Source: DAMCAP01 sp964369265
Lineage (GTDB): Bacteria; Bacillota; Clostridia; Oscillospirales; Ruminococcaceae
Direction: 5' to 3'
DNA: 18,394 nt
Assembly: GCA_964369265.1 (NCBI GenBank)
Contig: CAYJEV010000027.1
Coordinates: forward strand, 1-18,394
Shown one piece after another: positions 1 to 7,729 of the stretch. The notes beneath the pieces were generated by a model. It was not told the DNA's origin and searched no databases. It saw only the letters and a list, made by a program, of their open reading frames with translations. The translations under genes and the position numbers were made by a program. Position 1 is the first letter of the stretch, and every line of letters begins with the position of its first letter.

Positions 1-67
1 TGATATTTATGCTTGTTGAAAGCTCAGAGAATTCTTTCATGCCTAAAATCATATCCAATAATTTCAT
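1..67 (-). CDS. mfd: Probable transcription-repair coupling factor Mfd, N-terminus only (partial)
   Basis: An ATG at 67-65 opens a frame that stays open to the window edge and begins MKLLDMILGMKEF. An AGAGGAT ribosome-binding site lies inside the last codons of pth, and only two bases separate the pth stop from this ATG, so translation is probably coupled. Only 22 codons are visible, too few to identify a domain. The name rests on the conserved Firmicutes order glmU-(prs)-pth-mfd and on the helical, leucine-rich N-terminus usual for Mfd. Mfd is a DNA translocase that removes stalled RNA polymerase and recruits UvrA. A different downstream gene cannot be excluded. Confidence 0.5.
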   Translation of the reverse strand, partial: MKLLDMILGMKEFSELSTSINI

Positions 68-69
68 AG

Positions 70-702
70 TTATCCTCTAATTTCGCCATTAAAGCGATTC
101 ATCGTTTCAGTTACACCCATCTTAATAAAAGTTGAGGCTAAGTCATAGCTTTTTTTGCATACTTCAGCTATAACCTTGCTATCGTTATCATCAAACTTGC
201 CAAGCACCCAATCGGCTAAGTTATAGTCTGGATGAGGCTTTTTTCCAACACCAATCTTAACACGAGGAAAGGTATCTTTCTCGCTTAAATAGATGATGTT
301 TTTTATGCCATTATGCCCTCCATCAGAGCCTTTTGCACGAACTCTAATTTTGCCGACATCTAATGTCACATCATCATAAATTACAAACACTTTTTCAATT
401 GGTATTTTGTAAAAATTCATCGCCTCCATGACAGCTTGGCCTGATAAATTCATGTATGTTGTTGGCTTCATTAAAAGCGCCTTCTTGCCTTCAATAATCA
501 CCTCCGCAGTCAGCGATTTAAACTTTAGGCGAGTTAACCTTTCGCCACATTTCTCTCCAATACTATCAACTGCCATGAAGCCAACATTATGCCTTGTGTT
601 TTCATAATCTTTGCCTGGATTCCCAAGACCAACGATTAAATATTCAATTGGTCCGGTCGCTGTCGGCTTTTTAATCTTATCAAATAAATCAAATATATCC
701 AT
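70..702 (-). CDS. pth: Peptidyl-tRNA hydrolase Pth
   Basis: Pth cleaves the ester bond of peptidyl-tRNAs that drop off the ribosome and so recycles tRNA in the cytoplasm. The 210-residue product has the whole family signature: GLGNPG at 25-30, TRHNVGF at 36-42 with catalytic His38, KPTTYMN with Asn85, YDD with Asp111, and GGHNG with Asn131. Residues 1-18 are an extension ahead of the usual LIVGLGNPG start. I keep it because AAGGAAG sits five bases before this ATG. The ATG directly abuts the glmU stop codon, and probable mfd follows two bases after the pth stop, so this is one transcription unit. The prs gene found between glmU and pth in Bacillus is absent here. Confidence 0.97.
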   Translation of the reverse strand: MDIFDLFDKIKKPTATGPIEYLIVGLGNPGKDYENTRHNVGFMAVDSIGEKCGERLTRLKFKSLTAEVIIEGKKALLMKPTTYMNLSGQAVMEAMNFYKIPIEKVFVIYDDVTLDVGKIRVRAKGSDGGHNGIKNIIYLSEKDTFPRVKIGVGKKPHPDYNLADWVLGKFDDNDSKVIAEVCKKSYDLASTFIKMGVTETMNRFNGEIRG

Positions 703-2178
703 TTAGTCTTCCTTTTTCTTATTAGGCATTTTGCTATAATTCTCTTTTATAGTCTGCCTCACTCTTCCTATTGAAAATGCCTTTGGTGGTATGCTTTCAG
801 TTATTGTTGTCGCTGCTGCAATGTAGCTTTCATCGCCAATCTCAACAGGCGACATGATATTGCTGTTGCAACCAATAAACACATCATTGCCAACCTTAGA
901 GCGATACTTGCTCTTTCCATCATAGTTCACTGTTACAACACCGCAACCAAAATTGCATCTCTCGCCAACATCAATATCGCCAATATATGTCAAATGTGCC
1001 ACTGAAGTCTTATTGCCAATGCTAGAATTTTTAACCTCAACAAAATTGCCAATCTTAACATTATCAGCAAGAGAGCTGTTAGGTCTAAGCTGCGAATAAG
1101 GCCCTAATCGAACAGTATTTCCAACTGTTGACTTTGTTATCATTGAGGAGATAACCTCTGTGTCATTTCCTATCTCACTGTCCACTACACGAGAACAAGA
1201 GAGTATTTTTGTGCCAGTTCCTATCTTGCTTCCCTCAATATAACTGCCAGCGCCTATTACAGAATTGTCCCCAATAACAGCATTTTTAAGAGTAACACCT
1301 TGTTCTATTCTTACATTTTCTCCAATAATTGTATCGCCTTCAATCACCACAGATTGTAAAATCAAGCTATCTCTTCCTATTTTTGCATTAGGCGAAATCA
1401 TAACACTGCTGCCAAGAGGTATGTCAACACCATTCTCATAATGCAAATCTAGCACCATATCCCTAGCTATTTCATTAAGTTCAGCCAAGCCTTTTCTGTC
1501 ATTTGCTCCTTTTAACACAAGGCTATCAGGCGATTTATAGCAGCCTACTTTATGTCCATTTTTAGCGAAAATCTCAACTAAATCTGTTAAGTAATACTCT
1601 TTTTGAGCGTTGTCAGATTTAATATAAGGAAGCAGCTCAAGCATAAGTTTTCTATTAAAAATATAAATTCCGCTGTTAACTTCTCTTATTGCCCTTATCT
1701 CATTGCTCGCATCGGCATATTCGACTATCTTGCTAAAAGTATCACCTTCTCTTAGTATTCTGCCATACTTTGCTGGGTCATCTAATACAGCGGATATTAC
1801 AGTCAGTTTATTATTAGTCGAATTATGCTCTAAGTATGCGTTTTTTAAGCATTTTTCTGTTATTAGAGGGGTGTCACCATATAAAACTATAATCTCCTCT
1901 GCATCAGATTTCTCTAAAAATTCTGTCGCCATCATAACAGCATGGCCTGTACCAAGCTTCTCTTTTTGATAGCAAACATTAATATCATCACCAAGAGGCA
2001 ATGCGCCCTCATGCGATGCCACAACACAAATATTACTAATCCCTGTGTTCTTGCAGGTGTCAACCACCCACTCTATCATTGGCTTACCAAGCACCTCGCA
2101 TACAGCTTTTGGCTTAAGTGATCCCATTCTTTTTCCCATTCCAGCTGCTAGTATAACTGCTGTCGAAATTCCGTTCAT
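703..2178 (-). CDS. glmU: Bifunctional GlmU: GlcN-1-P acetyltransferase / GlcNAc-1-P uridyltransferase
   Basis: GlmU acetylates glucosamine-1-phosphate and then couples it to UTP, giving UDP-GlcNAc for peptidoglycan. Of 491 residues, about 1-230 form the pyrophosphorylase domain: LAAGMGKRM at 10-18, LGTGHA at 75-80, YGDTPLI at 100-106 with the metal-binding Asp102, and EVNSGIY at 166-172. From about 250 onward come hexapeptide repeats of the left-handed beta helix. The acetyltransferase signature AHLTYIGD carries the catalytic-type His395, followed by CNFGCGVVTVNYDG. The protein is about 30 residues longer than E. coli GlmU, partly through a Lys-rich tail. AAAGGGGG lies about eight bases before the ATG. 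The leader upstream is structured (2203-2280). GlmS, which supplies the pathway, is encoded at 11121-12923. Confidence 0.97.
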   Translation of the reverse strand: MNGISTAVILAAGMGKRMGSLKPKAVCEVLGKPMIEWVVDTCKNTGISNICVVASHEGALPLGDDINVCYQKEKLGTGHAVMMATEFLEKSDAEEIIVLYGDTPLITEKCLKNAYLEHNSTNNKLTVISAVLDDPAKYGRILREGDTFSKIVEYADASNEIRAIREVNSGIYIFNRKLMLELLPYIKSDNAQKEYYLTDLVEIFAKNGHKVGCYKSPDSLVLKGANDRKGLAELNEIARDMVLDLHYENGVDIPLGSSVMISPNAKIGRDSLILQSVVIEGDTIIGENVRIEQGVTLKNAVIGDNSVIGAGSYIEGSKIGTGTKILSCSRVVDSEIGNDTEVISSMITKSTVGNTVRLGPYSQLRPNSSLADNVKIGNFVEVKNSSIGNKTSVAHLTYIGDIDVGERCNFGCGVVTVNYDGKSKYRSKVGNDVFIGCNSNIMSPVEIGDESYIAAATTITESIPPKAFSIGRVRQTIKENYSKMPNKKKED

Positions 2179-2203
2179 CTATATTCCCCCTTTGTCTGTT
2201 ACT

Positions 2204-2280
2204 ACGACTTTTTAAGTCGCTTATATTTTTATTCTCTGAATTCAAAAATCCACTACCTGAAAGTGAAATAGTATTTTTGA
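2204..2280 (-). promoter_or_regulatory. Structured 5' leader of glmU: two hairpins
   Basis: Between the candidate promoter and the glmU ribosome-binding site lie two inverted repeats. The first in the transcript has arms TCAAAAAT (2242-2249) and ATTTTTGA (2273-2280), extended inward by ACTA/TAGT after a two-base bulge. The second has arms CGACTT (2205-2210) and AAGTCG (2214-2219) with a three-base loop. Neither is followed by a T-run on the minus strand, so they do not look like intrinsic terminators. I do not recognise a known riboswitch. They could be a cis-regulatory leader, an RNA-stability element or chance in AT-rich DNA. Confidence 0.35.
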
Positions 2281-2292
2281 TGACGCAAATTT

Positions 2293-2301
2293 ACTATAAC
2301 A
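2293..2301 (-). promoter_or_regulatory. Candidate extended -10 promoter for glmU-pth-mfd
   Basis: Read on the minus strand this is TGTTATAGT, a TGn-extended -10 with five of six matches to TATAAT. The region 17 bases further upstream is A-rich and has no convincing -35 box. It lies in the 165-base gap between the GNAT gene and glmU and would give a leader of about 105-110 bases containing the two hairpins. No terminator was seen after the GNAT gene, so read-through from murD is also likely. Confidence 0.4.
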
Positions 2302-2343
2302 CACTAAAATCTATCATTTTTTCTTGTCCTTGCTAAAAATACA

Positions 2344-3036
2344 CTACAGGCTAATATAGGCATGTTCAGCACATTTCACAAAGCCTATGCTCTGATAAAA
2401 TTTTGATGTGTTTTCATCGCTTGCAACAACAATGAACTCCTCGCAAATCTCGCTTAGTTCTGCGATTAGACCTCTAACAACAGCCTTACCATAGCCTATT
2501 CCCTCATAGCCTTTTTTAACTGCAACAGCCGATATTATTGCTGTTTTTCCATCGATAAAATACGCACCAGCAGTTGCCACTTGTTTATAGGTTGCTATTA
2601 GTGCAGTGCCAGAGGATTGTCGTTTTGCGATATCCGATATCCAAAAAAGCGCCTCTCCCAGCTCTGAATGCTCGGATAAGATATTAAATACCTCTCGCCT
2701 TTCTGGATAGAAGTTCATCTCCAAACTTTTTTCAAACTTAGGGTTAGTTAATGATAAAACATCGCTTATAGCTACATTAGCTTCTAAAAATCTCTTGCAC
2801 CACTGCCCATAAACACCGCTAACATTTTTCACCGAAAACACCCTGCAAAACTCCAGCAGTTCTTCGCTATCAAGTTCGCCATCAAGAATTACACTGCCAG
2901 ATAAATTGCATAAATATCCATTTTCTGTTTTGTAAAAAGAGGCTATTTCCGGATAGTCTTTGTAGGTTTTGTATAGTGAAGATACCCTAGCTCCAAGCCC
3001 CCTAAGCTCTATTTTTTGTTCTAGCAATTTAATCAT
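2344..3036 (-). CDS. GNAT-family N-acetyltransferase, substrate unknown
   Basis: The 230-residue product carries a GNAT domain in its C-terminal half. VAVKKGYEGIGYGKAVV (about 171-187) matches the acetyl-CoA pyrophosphate-binding motif A, and SKFYQSIGFV (211-220) matches the motif B region. Residues 1-110 resemble no family I can name and may form a substrate-binding or second degenerate GNAT-like lobe. The start ATG lies inside the end of murD (eight-base overlap), so the two are probably co-translated. The overlap suggests a linked role, but GNAT proteins act on many targets (amines, antibiotics, ribosomal proteins, cell-wall sugars) and the sequence does not decide among them. Confidence 0.8.
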   Translation of the reverse strand: MIKLLEQKIELRGLGARVSSLYKTYKDYPEIASFYKTENGYLCNLSGSVILDGELDSEELLEFCRVFSVKNVSGVYGQWCKRFLEANVAISDVLSLTNPKFEKSLEMNFYPERREVFNILSEHSELGEALFWISDIAKRQSSGTALIATYKQVATAGAYFIDGKTAIISAVAVKKGYEGIGYGKAVVRGLIAELSEICEEFIVVASDENTSKFYQSIGFVKCAEHAYISL

Positions 3037-4435
3037 TTAACACTATCTCTTTAACAAGCTCTTTAAAATGCTCGCCTTTTTTCATGAAGTTTGGATAGTA
3101 ATCAAAGCTTGCGCAAGCTGGCGAAAGCAGAACAACCTCGCCACCCCTCGCCTCTTTTTGGCAAGCACGAACTGCCTCTTCTAAGCTGTTTGTTTCAACA
3201 AAAATTGTCTTGTCCGCGCTATAATTTTCGCTCGCCATAACAGCATCTTTTATTAGCTTTGAGGTATGTCCAAACAGCACCACAACCCTAACTTTTTCTA
3301 TAAGCATTTCAACCATTGGCTCAAAAGGAATGCCCTTATCATATCCGCCCATAATTAGTAATAGCTTTTCATCAAACGCCTTCATTGCTGCCATTGCACG
3401 AGTTGGAGAAGTCGCTATTGCATCGTTGTAATAACGCACACCCTCTCTCTCGCCAACATACTCAATTCTATGCTCAACTCCTCCAAAACTGCTCGCTACT
3501 TCTACGATTTTTTCGACACTAACCTCTCCCCAAACAGCAGAAATAGCAGCGAGATAGTTCTCAACATTGTGAAGCCCTGGCAGTTTAATCGCCTTATAAT
3601 GCATAATTTCGGTAATCACATCATTTTCACTAAAGCAAAGCATTCCATCTTCTCGCATAAAAGCTCCATTTTTTGGTTTTTCTTTCATGCTAAAGCCAAA
3701 TGTAACGCCTCTGGTTCTGCTTTTAAAGCTTCGTGTCACATGATTGTCATACGAAAGCACAGCCCTACCAAAAGCAGATTGATGAGCAATAATCTGCGCC
3801 TTTGCTTGTATGTACTCTTCCATATCAGCATGTATATCAAGATGGTTTGGCGTTATATTTGTCAGCACTGCAACATCTGGCGACTTTCTAAGGCTCATTA
3901 GCTGAAAGCTAGACAGCTCTAGCACAACCGCATCTGTTTCTTTCATCTCTTCAAGCCTTGTAACAAGGGGTGTGCCTATATTTCCGCCAAGATGAACATT
4001 CTTTCCAGCAGCTTCTAGCAGCTTTGATACAATAGTCGTTGTTGTTGTCTTGCCATCTGAACCGCTAATTCCATAAACCTTGCATGGTGCAAGCTCCAAT
4101 ACTAGCTCTATTTCGCTTGTAACAACTCTGCCTTGCTCTAATGCTTCTTTTAGCTCTCTTGTATGAAAGTTTAGTCCTGGTGTTCTAAATATAATTTCAG
4201 AATTAAGCGACTTTAAATAGTCGCCCCCCAAACAAAAGCTTACTCCTTTAGATTCTAAAGTCTTGCAGTATTCCTCGCCTATCTTCTCTTTACTGCTCTT
4301 GTCATGCAGTGTTACAACTGCACCAGCCTCGCATAATCTTATTAGCAGTTCCTTATGGCTGACACCAGCCCCAATTACACTAACAGTCCTGCCCTTAATA
4401 CTATCAAAGAACATCTTTGCATTATTAAACAACAT
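3029..4435 (-). CDS. murD: UDP-N-acetylmuramoylalanine--D-glutamate ligase MurD
   Basis: MurD adds D-glutamate to UDP-MurNAc-L-Ala with ATP hydrolysis in the cytoplasm. The 468-residue protein shows the Mur-ligase plan: an N-terminal Rossmann domain with VIGAGVSHKE (20-29) and FRTPGL (83-88); a central ATPase with GSDGKTTT (125-132), LELSSFQL (172-179) and TNITPNHLDIH (192-202); and a C-terminal domain with EHRIEYV (321-327), NDAIATSPTR (337-346) and LLSPACASFD (436-445). The run NDAIATSPTR and the length identify MurD rather than MurC, MurE or MurF. AGGAGAAG lies six bases before the ATG. A lone TATAAT-like hexamer lies in the upstream gap without a clear -35. The upstream neighbour is a putative D-glutamate-consuming enzyme. 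Confidence 0.96.
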   Translation of the reverse strand: MLFNNAKMFFDSIKGRTVSVIGAGVSHKELLIRLCEAGAVVTLHDKSSKEKIGEEYCKTLESKGVSFCLGGDYLKSLNSEIIFRTPGLNFHTRELKEALEQGRVVTSEIELVLELAPCKVYGISGSDGKTTTTTIVSKLLEAAGKNVHLGGNIGTPLVTRLEEMKETDAVVLELSSFQLMSLRKSPDVAVLTNITPNHLDIHADMEEYIQAKAQIIAHQSAFGRAVLSYDNHVTRSFKSRTRGVTFGFSMKEKPKNGAFMREDGMLCFSENDVITEIMHYKAIKLPGLHNVENYLAAISAVWGEVSVEKIVEVASSFGGVEHRIEYVGEREGVRYYNDAIATSPTRAMAAMKAFDEKLLLIMGGYDKGIPFEPMVEMLIEKVRVVVLFGHTSKLIKDAVMASENYSADKTIFVETNSLEEAVRACQKEARGGEVVLLSPACASFDYYPNFMKKGEHFKELVKEIVLND

Positions 4436-4480
4436 AAATTCTTCTCCTAACTATTTTATTATAAAATTAGCATATCTATA

Positions 4481-5347
4481 CTATTGCTCCATTATTTTGC
4501 GTATCTCTTTATATACTAAAAAATATTCTTCAATATCCTGACCATCGACAGAATTTGCGACAATGCCTTTAGTACCATCAACCCCGCCAGCCTCGCAAAG
4601 TCTAGCAAACATCTCTCGTTCAGTTCGCTCGTCAGCCATAACATCTTGATTTAATAATATGCTAATTGCTGCCGAAATTCCCCAAGCAAAATAATTTGAT
4701 ATCCCTCCAACAAAGGGATAGTCGCATTTTGTATTAGAGGCAATTTTTTCTCCATTTGGTACAAACTTCGCTATTTCGTCCTCAAAATTGCCCATTCCGC
4801 ATTCATTTCCACCATCTCCAATTGAAATCACAGGAAAACTGCAATCCAACAAGCTATCAGTATCTGAAACAAAGTCAGATATGTCTATTCCCCTCATATT
4901 AAAAAACTTGCCTTCTTTTGCCTTAGAAGCTCTCTCAATTGTTATTAACAAATCAAAGTTGCTGTTCTTAACTAATTCCTCGCAGTATCGCTTGCTACTA
5001 TTTAGTGGCACAGAAATTATTTCAGAAGTAAGCTCTGCGGCAGTCGCAGTTTCTGATAGTATCTTATGGCTAATGGGATCAGTTATAAGTGTCACTTTTT
5101 TGCCTATCTTTTCAAAACAATACCCCATTGAGACAGCTCCCAAAGGACCATCGCTCTCACCAACATTAGCCGAAATTATAGGGAAGCCTGTTAGTATAGC
5201 GATGTTGTTTGAACTTAATATTAGCTTTGAAGCAGCCTCAAGATCTGCTGACTTTACCTTTGTAGGTAATACCCTATTCATCGGGTCACTGCTACATATT
5301 TGGCTAATTTTCATGATAATTTCGCTCTTATTTTCAGTTAACAACAT
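4481..5347 (-). CDS. Stand-alone D-glutamate cyclase-like protein (DUF4392 / GLUCM C-terminal domain)
   Basis: The product resembles the C-terminal domain of D-glutamate cyclases, the enzymes related to mammalian DGLUCY that convert D-glutamate to 5-oxo-D-proline. Visible motifs are GESDGPLGA (63-71), ERASKAKEGKFFNMRG (138-153), IGDGGNECGMGN (176-187) and VGGISNYFAWG (213-223), covering essentially the whole 288 residues. The N-terminal DUF1445-type domain of many bacterial homologues is absent. I start at the ATG at 5347 because GGAGG lies five bases before it. An in-frame ATG at 5359 has no ribosome-binding site. The gene lies directly upstream of murD, whose substrate is D-glutamate, which suggests a role in the D-glutamate pool. 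Family recognition is from memory of motifs, and activity is inferred. Confidence 0.75.
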   Translation of the reverse strand: MLLTENKSEIIMKISQICSSDPMNRVLPTKVKSADLEAASKLILSSNNIAILTGFPIISANVGESDGPLGAVSMGYCFEKIGKKVTLITDPISHKILSETATAAELTSEIISVPLNSSKRYCEELVKNSNFDLLITIERASKAKEGKFFNMRGIDISDFVSDTDSLLDCSFPVISIGDGGNECGMGNFEDEIAKFVPNGEKIASNTKCDYPFVGGISNYFAWGISAAISILLNQDVMADERTEREMFARLCEAGGVDGTKGIVANSVDGQDIEEYFLVYKEIRKIMEQ

Positions 5348-5386
5348 ATTCTCCTCCATTTCGTCACTAGTATAAAATACGCAAAT

Positions 5387-5408
5387 AGGGACGAATTTCT
5401 CCGTCCCT
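5387..5408 (-). terminator. Hairpin after upp, probable weak intrinsic terminator
   Basis: Perfect seven-base arms AGGGACG and CGTCCCT enclose an eight-base loop, 15 bases after the upp stop. On the minus strand the following sequence is T-rich but broken (ATTTGCGTATTTT), so termination may be partial and let some transcription reach DUF4392 and murD. Confidence 0.5.
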
Positions 5409-5422
5409 GTGGTGCTATAGTA

Positions 5423-6049
5423 TTACTTAGTACCGAATATTCTATCTCCTGCATCGCCAAGACCAGGCAGAATGTATTTATTTTCGTCAAGCTTTTCGTC
5501 AATGGAAGCAGCATATACCTCAACATCAGGATGAGCTTTTTGCAGAGCTTCAATTCCCTCAGGAGCAGCTATAATACAAATGAACTTGATCTTTGTAACT
5601 CCTCTATCCTTTAGCATTCTAACTGCATCTATTGCAGAACCGCCAGTTGCTAGCATTGGATCAAGCAGAAGAACATCTCTCTCAACAATATCATTTGGCA
5701 GCTTCACAAAATACTCAACAGGAAGATGTGTATCGTGATCTCTATACATACCAATATGTCCTAGTCTAGCAGATGGCACTAAAGAAAGCATTCCATCGCA
5801 CATGCCAAGTCCAGCTCTTAAAATCGGAACAAAAGCAAGCTTTCTTCCAGCTAACACCTTGGACTTTGTTTTCATCATAGGTGTTTCAATTTCAACTTCT
5901 TCTAACGGTAGATCTCTTGTTGCCTCATAGCAAAGAAGCGTTGAAATTTCGCCAATTAGCTCTCTAAAATCCTTTGAGCTAGTGGAAGTTTGTCTTAAAA
6001 TTGTTAGTTTATGTTGTATTAGTGGGTGGTTTGTTACTATTGGTTTCAT
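5423..6049 (-). CDS. upp: Uracil phosphoribosyltransferase
   Basis: Upp converts uracil and PRPP to UMP in pyrimidine salvage. The 208-residue product matches the family from end to end. TNHPLIQHKLT (6-16) is the usual N-terminus, ILRAGLGM (76-83) follows, LLLDPMLATGGSA (127-139) is the PRPP-binding loop, and the C-terminus PGLGDAGDRIFGTK (195-208) is the uracil-binding segment. AGAGGAA lies about nine bases before the ATG. The gene follows rpiB after 62 bases and is followed by a hairpin, so it may close the fhs-tsaE-tsaB-rpiB-upp transcript. Confidence 0.98.
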   Translation of the reverse strand: MKPIVTNHPLIQHKLTILRQTSTSSKDFRELIGEISTLLCYEATRDLPLEEVEIETPMMKTKSKVLAGRKLAFVPILRAGLGMCDGMLSLVPSARLGHIGMYRDHDTHLPVEYFVKLPNDIVERDVLLLDPMLATGGSAIDAVRMLKDRGVTKIKFICIIAAPEGIEALQKAHPDVEVYAASIDEKLDENKYILPGLGDAGDRIFGTK

Positions 6050-6111
6050 ATCTTTATTTTCCTCTTTATTTTAATCTAAATCTAATTTTACTATATTGCA
6101 ATAAGCAATTT

Positions 6112-6552
6112 CTATTTTTCAATTGCTGATATTAAGTCAACACGTCTTTGGTGGCGACCGCCTTCAAATTCTGCATCTAAATAAGCGTCTACCATCTCAA
6201 TTGCAAGCCCAGCTCCAACAACACGTCCGCCCATACATAGGATGTTAGCGTCGTTATGAAGGCGTGTATATTTAGCGCTAAACGTATCAGAACAGCAAGC
6301 TGCTCTAATTCCCTTAACTTTATTTGCAGCTATTGATATTCCTATACCAGTTCCGCAAAACAATAAGCCCCTATCAATATCATTATCTTCAATAACTGCA
6401 TTAGCAACAGTCACTGCAATGTCTGGATAATCGCAAGAGCTTCCATCTAATGTTCCAAAGTCTTTAAACTCTATCCCTCTGCTTTCTAAATGCTTTTTTA
6501 TGGCTTCTTTTAGCTCATATCCGCCATGATCGCTTCCTAATGCAATTTTCAT
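6112..6552 (-). CDS. rpiB: Ribose-5-phosphate isomerase B
   Basis: RpiB interconverts ribose-5-phosphate and ribulose-5-phosphate in the pentose phosphate pathway and belongs to the RpiB/LacA/LacB family. The product shows GSDHGGYELK (6-15), the catalytic-type Cys66 in FCGTGIGISIAANK, HNDANILCMGGR (99-110) and GGRHQRRV (131-138). I start at the ATG at 6552 because AGGAG precedes it at suitable spacing and 146 residues is the normal length. An in-frame ATG at 6582 would overlap tsaB and lacks a comparable site. Related galactose-6-phosphate isomerase subunits are less likely, because there are no lac-type neighbours and this is a single gene. Confidence 0.94.
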   Translation of the reverse strand: MKIALGSDHGGYELKEAIKKHLESRGIEFKDFGTLDGSSCDYPDIAVTVANAVIEDNDIDRGLLFCGTGIGISIAANKVKGIRAACCSDTFSAKYTRLHNDANILCMGGRVVGAGLAIEMVDAYLDAEFEGGRHQRRVDLISAIEK

Positions 6553-6575
6553 CTGTTTTTCTCCTATCTTTGCCC

Positions 6576-7268
6576 TTAACATCTTTTTTCCATTTTTGCC
6601 TTTAACATTTCTCTCTCTGCTTGTGGTATCCTTATATATTCAAGACTAGCCAAATCGGCTGTCGTAAATCCATCTTCACTAAGCATTCCAGCCATTACAA
6701 CCGAAGATGCCCTTTGCAGTCTAACTGTCTTTGGCGCTGGCTTTAACATAAGTTCCTCGCCTAAAAGGCGCATTACAAGCTCTGTGCCATCACCAACTAT
6801 ATAGCTTCCCTCTGGTATATGTTCTTTTAAAACGGCAATATCAATTGCACTATCCTCGCTAAGCCTTGTCACAACACCATTCGTTATATTAAAAAGCGCA
6901 CCATAAACCTGATTTGCCCTAGCATCGAGCGCAGTGAATACATTCCCCTCGGCTGATAATATATTATAAGCAAGCGAAAGAAGAGTCGAAACGCCCTTAA
7001 CCTTTATATCTCTGCCAAATGCAAAGCCTTTAACAGCAGATGCCCCTATTCTAAGGCCAGTAAAAGAGCCAGGACCATTACTAAAATAAATTCGCTGGAT
7101 ATCTTCTGGTTTTTTCTCGCAAAACCTAAGCCCTTGTTCAATTAAAGGGACTAGCGTTCGTGAATGTGCATTCTTGCAATCAAGAAAACATTCCCACATT
7201 AGCTTATCATCTTCAAAAATTGCAACAGAACCTGCTATTGATGAGCTATCTATCCCTAAGCTTATCAT
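6576..7268 (-). CDS. tsaB: tRNA threonylcarbamoyladenosine biosynthesis protein TsaB
   Basis: TsaB is the non-catalytic partner of TsaD in transferring threonylcarbamoyl to A37 of ANN-decoding tRNAs. The 230-residue product has the ASKHA-type N-terminus SLGIDSSSIAGSVAI (3-17), the NAHSRTLVPLI segment (33-43) and the hallmark NGPGSFTGLRIG (64-75). AGGGAGG lies about eight bases before the ATG. It follows tsaE after 17 bases, a pairing common in bacteria. TsaD and RimI, often nearby, are not in this window. Confidence 0.95.
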   Translation of the reverse strand: MISLGIDSSSIAGSVAIFEDDKLMWECFLDCKNAHSRTLVPLIEQGLRFCEKKPEDIQRIYFSNGPGSFTGLRIGASAVKGFAFGRDIKVKGVSTLLSLAYNILSAEGNVFTALDARANQVYGALFNITNGVVTRLSEDSAIDIAVLKEHIPEGSYIVGDGTELVMRLLGEELMLKPAPKTVRLQRASSVVMAGMLSEDGFTTADLASLEYIRIPQAEREMLKAKMEKRC

Positions 7269-7285
7269 AAGACTTACCTCCCTTA

Positions 7286-7729
7286 CTATTTTGCTGTGAA
7301 GGTTATCTCCCTTGTCTGATCATCTAATCTCTCAAACTCCAACACAAATCTTGCCTCATTAAGATATCCTTCAAGCTGCTCACTCCATTCTATCAGAATA
7401 ATCCACCCATTGTCAAGATAATCATAATAAGCAATTGACTCAAGCTCCTCGCCTGAACTTAATCTAAACGCATCAATATGGCAAATATTATATTTACCTC
7501 CCCTATATTCGTTTATTATAGAGAAAGTTGGGCTACTAACATCAGCCTCACAACCAACGCCTTTGACCACACCAACAGTAAAGGTGGTTTTACCAGCACC
7601 CATACCGCCTTTGTATGCCACTATATCTCCACCATGAAGTTGCTTGCCAAAAACCTCTCCCAGCTCTCTTGTTTGAGCTGGGGAGGTTAATGTGAATTTT
7701 TGTACTTTTTTATCTAAAAAGTTTTCCAC
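7286..7729 (-). CDS. tsaE: tRNA threonylcarbamoyladenosine biosynthesis ATPase TsaE
   Basis: TsaE is the small P-loop ATPase that drives turnover of the TsaBD complex in t6A synthesis. The 147-residue product shows Walker A GGMGAGKTT (41-49), SSPTFSIINEY (65-75), the Walker B-like HIDAFRL (84-90) and IEWSE (113-117). Translation appears to start at a GTG whose first base is the last base of the fhs TAG stop (TAGTG). There is only a poor AGGAC upstream, so coupling to fhs is likely. A start a few codons further in cannot be excluded. Confidence 0.95.
   Translation of the reverse strand: MENFLDKKVQKFTLTSPAQTRELGEVFGKQLHGGDIVAYKGGMGAGKTTFTVGVVKGVGCEADVSSPTFSIINEYRGGKYNICHIDAFRLSSGEELESIAYYDYLDNGWIILIEWSEQLEGYLNEARFVLEFERLDDQTREITFTAK

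Noticed and set aside
3470..3901. Plus-strand open frame of 143 codons inside murD.
   Set aside because: It is a shadow of the opposite strand of murD, with no ribosome-binding site and no recognisable domain.
4788..5375. Plus-strand open frame of 195 codons opposite the DUF4392 gene.
   Set aside because: The minus-strand frame carries clear family motifs and a strong ribosome-binding site. The plus-strand frame has neither.
6104..6127. Inverted repeat AGCAATT/AATTGCT at the end of rpiB as a terminator.
   Set aside because: It is short and AT-rich, lies partly inside the coding region and is not followed by a T-run on the minus strand.
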